Assembly (NCBI GenBank): GCA_035539175.1
Contig: DATLIY010000007.1
Location: 1,178,001 to 1,242,000, forward strand
Length of the DNA: 64,000 bases
Reading direction: 5' to 3'
Origin: Acidisarcina sp.
GTDB lineage: Bacteria; Acidobacteriota; Terriglobia; Terriglobales; Acidobacteriaceae
Position numbers and translations under genes: made by a program
Shown: positions 9,152 through 18,157 of the stretch, one piece after another
How the letters are laid out: each line of letters opens with the position of its first letter
Position numbering within the stretch: position 1 is the stretch's first letter
Notes under the pieces: model-generated
The model's database searches: none
Seen by the model: only the letters and a program-made list of their open reading frames with translations
Told to the model about the DNA's origin: nothing

Positions 9152-9206
9152 CTTCCTGTACAAGAAAAGGCCCGCTCAGTGAGCGGGCCTTTTCTTGTAC
9201 AGGAAG
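9152..9206. terminator. Bidirectional terminator with a perfect 27-base stem
   Basis: Bases 9152-9178 and 9180-9206 are exact reverse complements around a single G. The core AAAAGGCCCGCTCA / TGAGCGGGCCTTTT gives a GC stem flanked by A and T runs, so it can terminate both the lipoprotein gene and the convergent acyltransferase gene. Confidence 0.85.
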
Positions 9207-9382
9207 AAGTTTGTGAAGCAATCCAAGAGCCCAGGCTGCTCATTCCCAGATGTTGCACGCACGGCCTGTAGCTACCTCAGGCATACCTCACGCAGTGCCT
9301 GCTCGCCCGCCTATGCAGCTCGCCCTATCCACGATGGAGCATAGACCCAGAAACGTCGTGGGCCGCATCCCAGCAGCCTGTT

Positions 9383-10528
9383 TCAGGCATTCAGCAGACG
9401 CTTCATCACGCGTGCACCGGGACGCTCCACCAGATGTAGTGCGGCCAACGCACCCAGCACGAGGAGCGCGTATGAGATCCAGGGGTCAAAGCGAATCAGC
9501 CCCGTCCACTGTAATGCACCGGATTCGTGCAGTAGCGTCCACATGTTGAAGTGCAGTAGGTAAAGGCAGTAGCTGGCTTCGCCAATCATCACAAATCCCC
9601 GAAAGCCGAAGAAATGGGACAGGGGATTCGTACCCGCCAGGCCGAGGATCAGCACCCCGAACAGCGGCATCAGGAGGCCGTCGTGCATCATGGCATACGG
9701 CAGCCGCGCCCCGTAGAAGAGCACAGCATACAGGCTGGCAAAGCCTACGATGCCCAGCCAGAAGCGTATCCGCGACGCAGCAGGAATCCGCTGATGTACG
9801 GCTGCCAGGGTCACGCCAAATAGAAACGACGGCAGATGCGGCAGCGGCGTATATTTCAGCGCCCTCATCCACACACCGTTGGTGTAGCGGCCCGGGTGCG
9901 GGTCCCCATCCGGCAGCAGCCACGTGTAGAGCGCCGGAGCGACCATGCCCAGAACCCAGAAGATCAGTAGCAGGGCAATGAGCCGCGACCAGCGCCGCGG
10001 CATGCGCCAGCGGATCAGAAACGGGAAGAAAGCGTAGAAGAAGACCTCGGTGGACATTGTCCACGCCGGAGTATTCCAGAATGTTGAGAGCGCCGGGCTC
10101 CAGCCCTGCAGCAGCAAGGGCGTCAGCACCACTCCCGCGATAAACATGGGTCTGGAGTGGGCGTAGAACTCCTGGTGCAGCATCTGCACGGAGATCAGCA
10201 GGCTGAGGAGGTAGACCGGGTACAGCCGCGTCAGGCGCGCCTTCCAGAACCGCCTGGCGGACACTTCCCCGCGGGCGCCGCGCTCTGCGTAGTTATACGC
10301 AAGGATGAATCCGGACAGCAGTAGGAAGAAGCTCACCGAGATGAATCCGGCATCGACCACCGGCGCGAGCCACCCAAACCATCGAGGATTGGAAAAGTGG
10401 AAGAAAACCAGGTTCATTGCAGCGAACGAGCGCAGCCCCGTCAGAGCAGGCAGCCGGGAGGGCTTGACTAGCCTGGCAGGGACTTCCCCACTCAGGCTGT
10501 CACCAGTGAACCGACCTTCTCTCCGCAC
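9383..10528 (-). CDS. Membrane acyltransferase, family 3 (OafA/NodX type)
   Basis: An integral membrane protein with about ten hydrophobic segments that would transfer acyl groups to sugars of surface polysaccharide or other exported molecules. The family signature begins at [20 protein letters not shown], including the conserved His. The start is uncertain: GTG at 10528 (381 residues) and TTG at 10597 are the in-frame options, and both overlap the 3' end of pyrH. No strong ribosome binding site is seen, so translation may depend on pyrH. It sits where frr often follows pyrH in bacteria. Confidence 0.85.
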   Translation of the reverse strand: MRREGRFTGDSLSGEVPARLVKPSRLPALTGLRSFAAMNLVFFHFSNPRWFGWLAPVVDAGFISVSFFLLLSGFILAYNYAERGARGEVSARRFWKARLTRLYPVYLLSLLISVQMLHQEFYAHSRPMFIAGVVLTPLLLQGWSPALSTFWNTPAWTMSTEVFFYAFFPFLIRWRMPRRWSRLIALLLIFWVLGMVAPALYTWLLPDGDPHPGRYTNGVWMRALKYTPLPHLPSFLFGVTLAAVHQRIPAASRIRFWLGIVGFASLYAVLFYGARLPYAMMHDGLLMPLFGVLILGLAGTNPLSHFFGFRGFVMIGEASYCLYLLHFNMWTLLHESGALQWTGLIRFDPWISYALLVLGALAALHLVERPGARVMKRLLNA

Positions 10529-11196
10529 ACGACTCGGCGGATGTTGCCCGGCTGGTTCATATTGAAAATAATCATCGGCAGATTGTTGTCCTTGCAAAGG
10601 CTCACTGCGGTGGCGTCCATCACCTTTAACCCGAGCCGCAGGATTTCCATGTAGGTAATCTGCTCAAATTTCACGGCATCTTTACTCAACACCGGATCGG
10701 CGTTGTACACACCTTCAACCTTGGTCGCCTTCAGCAGGACATCGGCTTTGATCTCCATGGCGCGCAGGGAGGCAGCGGTATCGGTGGAGAAGAAGGGATT
10801 GCCCAGCCCGGCAGCGAAGATCACCACGCGGCCCTTCTCCAGGTGGCGCAGAGCACGCCGGCGAATGTACGGCTCCGCTACACGATTCATCTCGATAGCC
10901 GACATGACGCGGCAGACTACGTTTTGCTTCTCGATTGCGTCCTGCAGCGCCAGGGCATTGATCACCGTGGCCAGCATGCCCATGTTATCCGCGGAAACGC
11001 GGTCCATGTCCTTCGCCTGCTCTGCCACACCCCGGAAAAAGTTGCCGCCGCCAACCACGATAGCGATTTCGACGCCCATCGCGTGGACATCGGCAATTTC
11101 CTGTGCGATTTCGTGAACGCGGGTGACATCAACACCGAAGCCGCGGCCTGCGGCCAGAGCTTCTCCGGAGAGCTTCAGAACGATTCTCTTATACAT
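10492..11196 (-). CDS. pyrH: UMP kinase
   Basis: A 234-residue amino-acid-kinase-fold enzyme that converts UMP to UDP. Motifs: [11 protein letters not shown] at the N-terminus, [35 protein letters not shown], and [19 protein letters not shown] with KATKVEGVY. The ATG at 11196 is chosen because the protein starts [14 protein letters not shown] as in relatives, with AGAGGA just before it. It lies downstream of rpsB-tsf as in many bacteria, but a DUF4188 gene and a terminator intervene. Confidence 0.96.
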   Translation of the reverse strand: MYKRIVLKLSGEALAAGRGFGVDVTRVHEIAQEIADVHAMGVEIAIVVGGGNFFRGVAEQAKDMDRVSADNMGMLATVINALALQDAIEKQNVVCRVMSAIEMNRVAEPYIRRRALRHLEKGRVVIFAAGLGNPFFSTDTAASLRAMEIKADVLLKATKVEGVYNADPVLSKDAVKFEQITYMEILRLGLKVMDATAVSLCKDNNLPMIIFNMNQPGNIRRVVCGEKVGSLVTA

Positions 11197-11268
11197 TCCT
11201 CTGAAAGTATCGCATACCCATCCGGCAATCACAGTACCCGGAAATTGCAGCGTTCGCCCATTCCCCCG

Positions 11269-11784
11269 TTACCGGCCCCGATCCTCGTAAAGTTCCTTCT
11301 CTGAAAGAATGGACTCGCTCGTGAACTGCTTGCCGGCCCGGCTTGCGGCTCCAAACATCGGACCGCGCGCCGGAATCACCGGGGCGAAGGCCATGAACCC
11401 TATCGGGGCTGGCACGTCATCGTAGATCGCTTCCATGCCGCCGCGGCGGAAATACGTCTCGTGCCAAAATCCGGTTCCACCCGAATTCTTCAGAAAATCC
11501 TGCCACCACTGACGATGCGGGTCAGACCGGGTCCATTCCAACAGTGCATCCGTATCGCGCCAGTACTGACGCATGCCGATGTGCATCGGGAACAGGGAGT
11601 AGAGGACTGTCTCGTGCCGTAGGAGCCCATCGGGCCGCCCTTCCGCCGAAGCGGAGATCTTCGGGCCAAAGCCAAGGATCGTTTTGACCCCGGCGATTCG
11701 ATTCACTCTCATACCCAGGTAGATCACCACCAGGTCCGGGTACCCAGAAAGATCAACCGTATTCCGCACAACACGCGTGGCCAT
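11269..11784 (-). CDS. DUF4188 / monooxygenase-like family protein
   Basis: A 171-residue protein that resembles the DUF4188 family (related to heme-dependent phenylacetaldoxime dehydratases and antibiotic-biosynthesis monooxygenase-like folds). Recognisable parts are DLSGYPDLVVIYLGMRVN near the start, LLRHETVLYSLFPMHIGMRQYWRD, and FWHETYFRRGGMEAIYDD. Start ATG 11784 gives the expected family N-terminus; the frame continues upstream inside tsf but without protein-like sequence. It separates tsf from pyrH. The biochemical role is unknown. Confidence 0.78.
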   Translation of the reverse strand: MATRVVRNTVDLSGYPDLVVIYLGMRVNRIAGVKTILGFGPKISASAEGRPDGLLRHETVLYSLFPMHIGMRQYWRDTDALLEWTRSDPHRQWWQDFLKNSGGTGFWHETYFRRGGMEAIYDDVPAPIGFMAFAPVIPARGPMFGAASRAGKQFTSESILSEKELYEDRGR

Positions 11785-11859
11785 AGACCGATAGGATACC
11801 TGTTGGCCGACGGCCGGCGGAGATCGTGCGGAATTTATATATATGGGGTGCGCCTGAGT

Positions 11860-11899
11860 CCGAAAAGCAAGAGGCCCGGAGCGTTTGCCCCGGGCCTCT
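11860..11899 (-). terminator. Rho-independent terminator after tsf
   Basis: Stem AGAGGCCCGG / CCGGGCCTCT (10 bases) with TTGCTTTTC following on the minus strand. It would isolate rpsB-tsf from the DUF4188-pyrH group. Confidence 0.8.
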
Positions 11900-11921
11900 G
11901 ATGCCTGCGTAGCCCTCGCGA

Positions 11922-12578
11922 TTATTCGGCGGCTTCGGCCGTCTGCTTGATCTGGGCGACCGTAAAACCAGCATCCCCTACCTTGAAGCGCGCAAAGCGG
12001 CGTACCGTCATGTTCTCGCCGAGCTTGCCGACCTTCTGGCCGATCAGTTCCTTGATCGTGACGGACTGTTCCTTGATGAAAGGCTGCTCCAACAGGCAGA
12101 CCTCCTCGTAGAACTTGCTCATCTTGCCTTCCACGATTTTCTCGATCACCGGGGCGGGCTTGCCGGTAGCGGCGGCCTGGGCACGATAGATATCCTTCTC
12201 GCGCTCGAGATCTTCCGGGGTCACATCCTCCGGGCGAATGTAGCGGGGATCGGTAGCCGCGATGTGCATCGCAATGTCCTTCAGCAGCTCCTGGAAGTCC
12301 TCCGTGCGAGCGACAAAATCGCTCTCGCAATTGATTTCCAGCAGCACGCCAATCTTGCCACCGGCGTGGATATACGTGCCTACCGCGCCCTCGCTGGTAT
12401 TGCGGGCCGCCTTCTTCGCAGCCGAAGCCATTCCCTTCTTCCGCAGAACGACAATCGCCTCTTCCAGATTGCCCTTGGCTTCCACCAGTGCAGAACGGCA
12501 ATCCATCATCGGAGCTCCGGTTTTCTCACGAAGATCCTTTACCTGTGCAGCAGAAATGTTCTCACTCACGGTCGACAT
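11922..12578 (-). CDS. tsf: Elongation factor Ts
   Basis: A 218-residue guanine-nucleotide exchange factor for EF-Tu. The N-terminal UBA-like domain and signature LREKTGAPMMDCRSALVEA and the EF-Ts dimerisation region KIGVLLEINCESDFVART are clear. It is shorter than the 283-residue E. coli protein, as in many bacteria. The ATG at 12578 (MSTVSENI) is preferred over a GTG at 12596. It is co-oriented with rpsB, 159 bases downstream. Confidence 0.96.
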   Translation of the reverse strand: MSTVSENISAAQVKDLREKTGAPMMDCRSALVEAKGNLEEAIVVLRKKGMASAAKKAARNTSEGAVGTYIHAGGKIGVLLEINCESDFVARTEDFQELLKDIAMHIAATDPRYIRPEDVTPEDLEREKDIYRAQAAATGKPAPVIEKIVEGKMSKFYEEVCLLEQPFIKEQSVTIKELIGQKVGKLGENMTVRRFARFKVGDAGFTVAQIKQTAEAAE

Positions 12579-12660
12579 CCTTTTTTCCCTGATCACTCTC
12601 AGTTAAAAATCCACCAGCAATCGGAGCCATAGATTGCGGCTCCACTCATAAGCCCAGACA

Positions 12661-12696
12661 TAAAGAAAGCGTGGCCCGAAAATTCCGCAGCCACGC
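12661..12696 (-). terminator. Terminator-like hairpin between rpsB and tsf
   Basis: On the minus strand, stem GCGTGGC / GCCACGC is followed by TTTCTTTA. It could attenuate transcription from rpsB into tsf. Confidence 0.55.
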
Positions 12697-12737
12697 TCCC
12701 TGAACAGCTCGACGCGAATCTTCGATTCGGAAACGCC

Positions 12738-13649
12738 TTACAGTCCGCTCTCCGCAGCCTCAGTATCATCCAAGGAAGTGATCGCGGCAGGAGCCTTGCG
12801 AATGCCTCCGCCCAGCGCTGCTTCCAGGTCCACCACGTCAGGTTCGGCCGCCGCGGTTTCGGATGCAGCGGAAACTGCATCGGCATTCGGCAGCGCCTCT
12901 GGCTTCACATCTTCTGCCTGGGTCGTGGTGCTGACACCGGCTACTTCGATGAACTGCTTATCGTTCGCCATCTGTACACCCTCGATCACCGAATCGGAGA
13001 TCTTCGAAGTGAAGAGGCGAATCGCGCGCAGCGCATCGTCGTTGCCCGGGATCACATAATCGACCACCGTAGGATCGCAATTCGTATCCACTACGGCAAC
13101 CACCGGGATGCCCAGCTTGCGGGCTTCGCTCACAGCGATGGCTTCGTTGTTGGAGTCGACGATGAACAGCGCGTCCGGAAGACGCTTCATGTTCTTGATG
13201 CCGGCGAGGTTCGCCTGCAGATGCTTGCGCTCGCGTTCCAGCTTGATGACTTCCTTCTTCGTCAACAGCTCGTAGCGGCCGTCGGTGGCCATCTCATCCA
13301 GTTCCTGAAGGCGCTTCACAGACTTCTGCACCGTGACCCAGTTTGTCAACAGACCGCCCAGCCAGCGCTGGTTGACATAGAACATGCCGCAGCGGTTTGC
13401 TTCTTCCGCAATGGCGTCCTGAGCCTGGCGCTTGGTGCCGACAAACAGAATGACCTTGCCACCCGCCGTCAGCTCAGTGACGAACTTGCTGGCTTCCTTG
13501 AACATCTTCAAGGTCTTCTGCAGATCGATGATGTAGATTCCGTTGCGCTCGCCGAAGATGTATTCCTTCATCCGCGGATTCCAGCGCTTCGTCTGATGCC
13601 CGAAGTGGACTCCCGCCTCGAGCAGCTCCTTCATGGTGATAGTGGCCAA
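12738..13649 (-). CDS. rpsB: 30S ribosomal protein uS2
   Basis: A 303-residue S2 protein. The core is clear ([59 protein letters not shown]). About 60 extra residues at the C-terminus are Ala/Glu/Asp-rich compared with the 241-residue E. coli protein. The start is TTG at 13649, strongly supported by AGGAGG four bases upstream; the next in-frame ATG lies inside the conserved N-terminus. Confidence 0.97.
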   Translation of the reverse strand: MATITMKELLEAGVHFGHQTKRWNPRMKEYIFGERNGIYIIDLQKTLKMFKEASKFVTELTAGGKVILFVGTKRQAQDAIAEEANRCGMFYVNQRWLGGLLTNWVTVQKSVKRLQELDEMATDGRYELLTKKEVIKLERERKHLQANLAGIKNMKRLPDALFIVDSNNEAIAVSEARKLGIPVVAVVDTNCDPTVVDYVIPGNDDALRAIRLFTSKISDSVIEGVQMANDKQFIEVAGVSTTTQAEDVKPEALPNADAVSAASETAAAEPDVVDLEAALGGGIRKAPAAITSLDDTEAAESGL

Positions 13650-13822
13650 TCGACCTCCTCTTAAATTGCATTCCAGCTTGCCTCTCCGCGCTCGAAGCGA
13701 ATCTGCCCCGATGCGGCCACCTGCTGAAATTTATCCCCTTTGGGGAAATTGAACTCCTGAAAATCCGTGCAGGCCCCTGACCAAACAGGAGCCCGCAAGA
13801 TGAATGCGACAGGCCGAAGAGA

Positions 13823-14218
13823 CTAGCGCTTGGAGAACTGGAAGCGTGCGCGAGCGCCCTTCTGACCGTACTTCTTGCGTTCCTTGATGCGGGCATCGCG
13901 CGTGACCAGGCCATCGGCCTTGAGCGTCTTGCGAAGCTCTGCATTGAAGAGCATCAGGGCCCGGGCGATACCAAGCTTAACCGCGTCGGCCTGCGCACTG
14001 ACGCCGCCGCCGCGAACCGTCGTCACGACATCGAAGTTTGCAAGCGTCTCGGTCAATACCAGGGGACGCCGGGCGGAAACCCGCTGCTGCTCCGTCACGA
14101 AATAAGTTTCGAACGGCTTGTTGTTGACGACGAAACCGCCATTGCCGGGACGCAAAAATACGCGAGCAATGCTCGACTTGCGCCGTCCTGTGCCATAGTA
14201 CTGTACCAAATCTGCCAT
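13823..14218 (-). CDS. rpsI: 30S ribosomal protein uS9
   Basis: A 131-residue S9 protein ([19 protein letters not shown] near the start, [22 protein letters not shown], ending in [17 protein letters not shown] whose basic tail reaches the P-site tRNA). The frame opens at 14278 but the family start is the ATG at 14218. It follows rplM by 108 bases, the standard rplM-rpsI pair. A hairpin GGCTCCTG / CAGGGGCC and a weak CCCC-AAA-GGGG hairpin lie in the 173-base gap before rpsB. Confidence 0.97.
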   Translation of the reverse strand: MADLVQYYGTGRRKSSIARVFLRPGNGGFVVNNKPFETYFVTEQQRVSARRPLVLTETLANFDVVTTVRGGGVSAQADAVKLGIARALMLFNAELRKTLKADGLVTRDARIKERKKYGQKGARARFQFSKR

Positions 14219-14326
14219 GTCCGTCCTATGTAACTCGTTAACGTTCACCTGGTGAACGAATCTCTTCGAAATCCACAAAACCCGTGCTGAAGACTCATCT
14301 GCCCCAAAAAACTACGGGGCCTCCGA

Positions 14327-14773
14327 CTACTTCTTTCCGAGCGACGCGAACTCCAGCGCCTGTGGCTGCTGGGCTTCGTGGGGATGCTTCTCTCCCTTGT
14401 AGACCTTAAGCTTGGTGGCCATCTGCCGCCCCATCTTTGTCTTGGGAAGCATGCCCTTGACCGCGTCTTCTACGATCTTCTCCGGACGGCGATCGAGCAG
14501 ACGAACGAAGGACTCTTCGCGCAATCCACCGGGGAAACCCGTATAGCGGCGATAGACCTTCTGCTGGCTCTTCAAGCCGGTCAGGCGGATCTTCTCGGCG
14601 TTGATCACGATGACGTGGTCGCCTACATCAATGTAGGGCGTGTACCTGGGATTCTTCTTACCGCTCAGCACGCTGGCGGTTTCAGTCGCCAGACGTCCCA
14701 GCGTCTTGCCCGTGGCGTCCACGACGAACCACTTGCGGGTAATCTCGAGCGAGCTTGGAATATACGTTGACAT
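14327..14773 (-). CDS. rplM: 50S ribosomal protein uL13
   Basis: A 148-residue L13 protein ([28 protein letters not shown] split over residues 13-39, [33 protein letters not shown]). ATG at 14773 preceded by AGGATAGAG. First gene of the minus-strand ribosomal group. Confidence 0.97.
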   Translation of the reverse strand: MSTYIPSSLEITRKWFVVDATGKTLGRLATETASVLSGKKNPRYTPYIDVGDHVIVINAEKIRLTGLKSQQKVYRRYTGFPGGLREESFVRLLDRRPEKIVEDAVKGMLPKTKMGRQMATKLKVYKGEKHPHEAQQPQALEFASLGKK

Positions 14774-15212
14774 CTCTATCCTGTTCTCCCCAGCAAAACC
14801 TTCCCACAGACACGCATTTGCTCACGCAAAGCGCCTCCGCGGTTAAAAAATAATTCCCACGGTGACAATCTCTGTTCGCGTGAGTGGCGCAGAATCAAAC
14901 CGATTGGGCTTCCGGGTTCGCTTGCCTACTGTAGCTGCGGTGTGACGCAGGAGGGCAGACGCGGAACTGCGCAAGGACTTTAGAATAGTCGAAGACCAGA
15001 ACAGAGTCAACGAACAAAGCCACGGAAACCGCTCTATTCCAAGATTCTAACCAGAAATCCTAACCAGGATTCTACCGGGAAACGCACCGGAGTGGAATCC
15101 TTGCGCGGCGTCATCCCCCATTGGGGTTACGCGGAAGTTGCACCAAAGGGATATTTCGAAGACGAGGGTAACTCGATACCATCCACCCGATGGCTATTCC
15201 GGAGAGTGCCCT
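14774..15212. other. Divergent upstream region of rplM and the TonB-like locus
   Basis: A 439-base gap without a convincing gene. On the minus strand TTGTCA near 14863 lies upstream of an A/T stretch (14844-14855) and may belong to the rplM promoter. On the plus strand TAGAAT at 14981-14986 could be a -10 box but has a poor -35. Bases 15046-15076 contain three near copies of the word ATTCTAACC/ATCCTAACCAG. Confidence 0.4.
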
Positions 15213-15443
15213 ATGTCTACTCGCGCAAGCCGGGCCCGCGCAGTTCGCAGTGGCCTCGCCGTTCTGCTCCGCATCGCCGTTCTGTTTGCCCTGACCGTTC
15301 TCTTCCTGTTGCCCTACTCGCAGGGCTCCGTGTGTTCCCCAACCCACAACTCCCGACCGGGAACAACACGATCACAGGTTGTTCTATCTGCTGCACTTAC
15401 AGCGCACGCTGCGACATCCCCCGGTACCAGCACCGCTTTTTGA
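15213..15443 (+). CDS. Small putative secreted or membrane protein before the TonB-like gene
   Basis: A possible 76-residue protein starting MSTRASRARAVRSG, with a basic N-terminus and hydrophobic segment LAVLLRIAVLFALTVLFLLP (residues 15-34), then a Ser/Thr-rich tail. GGAG lies eight bases before the ATG. It ends 15 bases before the next start, so the two may be co-translated. I do not recognise it, and the coding call rests on the signal-like N-terminus and its position. Confidence 0.4.
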   Translation: MSTRASRARAVRSGLAVLLRIAVLFALTVLFLLPYSQGSVCSPTHNSRPGTTRSQVVLSAALTAHAATSPGTSTAF

Positions 15444-15458
15444 TTTAGGAGCTTCCCT

Positions 15459-16691
15459 ATGACGTCTCGACTGCTTACCCTGCTTGCCGCCTCGCTCTTG
15501 TCCTTGCCGGTTGCCGGCTTTGCGCAAGTTACCAAGACCACTCTCCCACAGCCGGCTCCCTCTCAGGCAGCCCAGGCCCCGCTCGTCTTCAAGGGCATTA
15601 CTGAGGACCAGATCCGCGCCCAACTCAATGGTAAGTTACTGTTTCTGCGCGGCTTCTACCTGGACGACAACCTCAAGTTCAATGAGAATGGGCAGCTCAT
15701 AGGATCGTCTCGAAAGGGGTCCTTTACCCTCTGCGCTGTCGATATCAAGAAGATCCACCTGACCAAGCACGATCTGGAGCTCGAGGGAGACCGCTATGGA
15801 TTGCACTTCTACGGCGCCCTTCCGTATGAGGATGAGTCCAAGCCCTTTGACCGCGTTCGCCTGACAGGCAAGAAGTCCCGCTCCGTCAAGATATCGATTG
15901 AGCGCGAGCTGGTCGTGATCCCCAAAGTGAAGAAGCCGAAGAAGGGGGATGCCAAGTTGCAGGCGAAGGCCGCGACGCCCGGGAAACCCACCACCCCAGG
16001 CGAGGCCGCCGCTTCCGACAGCACCGCCTCCGAAGACGCCACTGCCAGCAAGCCAACTCCCACGCTGACTGCGGTAGATGTCGCGCCCGAGACTTCGACC
16101 CAGACCGATCCGGGAAATTCCAATGGCCGCACCACGACGTCCTCGCCCGCGCACAGCGCGAAGTTGCTGGAGGGAGCGCTGGCCAATATTTTTGCCGATC
16201 GCATCGACGAGAAGATGATGGCGACCCTGCCCGACTACTGGCAGTTCTACTACCAGGAAAAAGTGAACCGGAAGGAATTCAAGCCCGCTGATCCCAGCGT
16301 GCAGCGGGTTGGCGGCGAAGTCTCCGCTCCCCGGCTGCTGAATGGCCTCGAACCCGGCTCCAATGAGTTTGCCCAGGCAAATGGAATTGCCGGCCTCACC
16401 GTGTTTCGCACCGTCGTCGACAAACAGGGAAAGCCCACCGAAATCGCAATCGCCCGTCCCATTGGTTTCGGTTTGGACGAGAAGGCAGTGGAAGCGATTC
16501 GCAACTCCCGCTTCAAGCCTGCAACCAAGGACGGCGAGCCCGTTCCAGCCATGGTGGATGTAGTGGTTACGTTCCGCATCTACTCCAACCGCACACGGGG
16601 AGGACAAGTGGCTGAGCCGGGAATCAAGCCAGCCATGGCCGAGAATACTGCCCCGCCAACCAACGGAGCCAGGCCCGGAAATGGCAGGTAA
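15459..16691 (+). CDS. TonB-like protein with C-terminal TonB domain and cleavable signal
   Basis: A 410-residue exported protein. A cleavable-looking signal (residues 1-23, ending GFAQ) replaces the membrane anchor of classical TonB. The middle has an uncharacterised domain and a Lys/Pro/Ala/Thr-rich linker. The C-terminal TonB-like domain includes GIAGLTVFRTVVDKQGKPTE, then GFGLDEKAVEAIRNSRFKPA and VDVVVTFRIY. TonB passes energy from the inner membrane to outer-membrane receptors; without an anchor this one may act as a periplasmic accessory. ATG 15459 follows AGGAG. ExbB/ExbD genes are not adjacent. Confidence 0.82.
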   Translation: MTSRLLTLLAASLLSLPVAGFAQVTKTTLPQPAPSQAAQAPLVFKGITEDQIRAQLNGKLLFLRGFYLDDNLKFNENGQLIGSSRKGSFTLCAVDIKKIHLTKHDLELEGDRYGLHFYGALPYEDESKPFDRVRLTGKKSRSVKISIERELVVIPKVKKPKKGDAKLQAKAATPGKPTTPGEAAASDSTASEDATASKPTPTLTAVDVAPETSTQTDPGNSNGRTTTSSPAHSAKLLEGALANIFADRIDEKMMATLPDYWQFYYQEKVNRKEFKPADPSVQRVGGEVSAPRLLNGLEPGSNEFAQANGIAGLTVFRTVVDKQGKPTEIAIARPIGFGLDEKAVEAIRNSRFKPATKDGEPVPAMVDVVVTFRIYSNRTRGGQVAEPGIKPAMAENTAPPTNGARPGNGR

Positions 16692-16707
16692 TCGCAGCAA
16701 AGACGAC

Positions 16708-16745
16708 AATGGGGCGGCCTCTCCTTCCGGGAGACCGCCCCCATT
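16708..16745 (+). terminator. Hairpin after the TonB-like gene
   Basis: An imperfect stem of AATGGGG-CGG-CTCTCC with GGGAGA-CCGCC-CCATT; no clear T run, so termination is only likely. Confidence 0.45.
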
Positions 16746-16770
16746 GCTATTCTTGCCAGGCAGACTACGA

Positions 16771-16800
16771 AGCAAATGCTCCTGGAAGAGCAAATGCTCC
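16771..16800. repeat. Short direct repeat
   Basis: AGCAAATGCTCC occurs at 16771-16782 and again at 16789-16800, in the gap between convergent genes. Confidence 0.5.
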
Positions 16801-16809
16801 AGCAGAAGT

Positions 16810-16833
16810 AGATGGCCTCCGAAGAGGCCATCT
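16810..16833. terminator. Hairpin with 10-base perfect stem downstream of a minus-strand gene
   Basis: AGATGGCCTC-CGAA-GAGGCCATCT; on the minus strand this is a stable TTCG tetraloop. It lies 36 bases past the stop of the minus gene at 16869. Confidence 0.5.
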
Positions 16834-16868
16834 GAGTGGCTGCGATCCTCTGCAGCAGATGCCGGGCT

Positions 16869-17348
16869 TTACTGCACCCGGTCGTAAACCAATTTGGTGT
16901 GGATCACACCGCCCTGAGGATCCGTGATCGTGTAGATCCAGGTTCCAACCTTGCCATTGGGAGAAAGCGTAAAGGTACCCTTGGTGATCGTGCCGTCGGT
17001 ATCCTTCTGAGTTTCGGCAACTACGCCGCCCTCTTCCGTGTAGGCATAGGTGGTCGAGGTGCCATCGGCGGGATAGTCCTTCCCATCAGCGGCCCCCTTG
17101 TACTTATAGGTAAACGTCATGCCGCTTTCCGCGGTTTCTGTGACGGAGAAAACAATGGAATCCGGAGCGTCGCTGGTTACGTTGACCAGCATGCTCTGCA
17201 GCTTGGGCCCATCGCCGAAATCGGATTTCGCCACATTCAGCTTCCAGTTGCCGACCATGGTTCCTTGCTTGGTCCCCTGGGCGTGGGCAATGCACGGAAT
17301 CAGCGTGCAGAGGATAAGGGAGAGAATCTGACCCTTGATGCTTCTCAT
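16869..17348 (-). CDS. Secreted hypothetical protein
   Basis: A 159-residue protein with a clear signal peptide (MRSIKGQILSLILCTLIPCI, cleavage about AHAQ). The mature part is beta-rich: GTMVGNWKLNVAKSDFG near the start, repeated Thr/Gly strands, and GTWIYTITDP at the end. The pattern of a GxW motif and alternating strands resembles small lipocalin-like secreted proteins common in this group, but I cannot name a family. A GGAGGCAGGAAG stretch precedes the ATG. Confidence 0.75.
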   Translation of the reverse strand: MRSIKGQILSLILCTLIPCIAHAQGTKQGTMVGNWKLNVAKSDFGDGPKLQSMLVNVTSDAPDSIVFSVTETAESGMTFTYKYKGAADGKDYPADGTSTTYAYTEEGGVVAETQKDTDGTITKGTFTLSPNGKVGTWIYTITDPQGGVIHTKLVYDRVQ

Positions 17349-17628
17349 GGCTTCCTGCCTCCACTCCCTTGAGTTGAGGGGTCGGTCGAATCGGTCCCAA
17401 CAGATGTGGAACTCCGCCCGCGAACCTCAGAAGTGTAGGGGGTGTTGCTAGCAAAAGTAGACCGGCACAATAGGCGAGTCAATGAGAATCGGCACTTTAC
17501 AGCAACAACGGTGACAGCCGTCACACGGCCTCGGGGAGGAACGCAGTTTGAGGCGGTTTGGGTGATGCGGAGGGGTTGCCCACTGCTCTCCCTCCAGCCA
17601 GTAGCCGGAGAGAGCGCGGCAGACGGGT

Positions 17629-17871
17629 TCAGGCGGCGTGCGATCCGAAAGAATCCACCAACAACGGCTCAATGGACTCCTGGGGAGCAATGTGTGGCAT
17701 GCTGACGTCTGTGAAGCGGCCCTGGGCTACTTCTGCGAAGACGAGATTCGCCGTATCTGCTGTGCGGGTAGTGCTGATGTGGAGCTTTTGAACGGCCTTC
17801 ATCGTAACGGAGGCGAGCAAAAAACGATTCGGGATAACAATCCCGGCGGAATAGACAATTTGCGAACGCAT
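17629..17871 (-). CDS. RNA polymerase omega subunit-like protein
   Basis: An 80-residue protein (MRSQIVYSAGIVIPNRFLLA). The segment IPNRFLLASVTMKAVQKLH matches the omega core helix region (NRF-L-x-A-x3-R/K-x3-L) followed by a Thr-rich link as in RpoZ. Omega helps assemble the beta-prime subunit. ATG 17871 has AGAGG six bases upstream. The C-terminus (HIAPQESIEPLLVDSF) is not typical. It could be the main omega gene or a paralogue; there is no gmk or spoT neighbour to settle this. A rough hairpin (17587-17616) follows. Confidence 0.6.
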   Translation of the reverse strand: MRSQIVYSAGIVIPNRFLLASVTMKAVQKLHISTTRTADTANLVFAEVAQGRFTDVSMPHIAPQESIEPLLVDSFGSHAA

Positions 17872-18157
17872 GGAAGCCTCTTGGGCTGCGGTTGAGGTTC
17901 CTGAGGTGGTCTGGCTCAGGTACAGTTGGGGGGGAAGACGGGGAAATCACGCGAAACAAGCATCGGCGAAAATCCGCCACTTCATCTAGCATACGCTGTT
18001 CCCGTCAACTCTGGCATGGGAATCGCCAAACGGTCCATATTTGCCATGAAATCAGCCAATTAGCCTTTTGCTGTGAAATCAGCAGATTAGCCTTGGATTC
18101 TCGAACCAGGGAGCGCGAACAGGGCAATCGCGACCACCTCGGGTCTCTGGAGGACCG

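Noticed and set aside
11785-12501. Upstream part of the DUF4188 frame as a longer protein
   Set aside because: This stretch is a shifted frame inside tsf; only the part from 11784 has family features.
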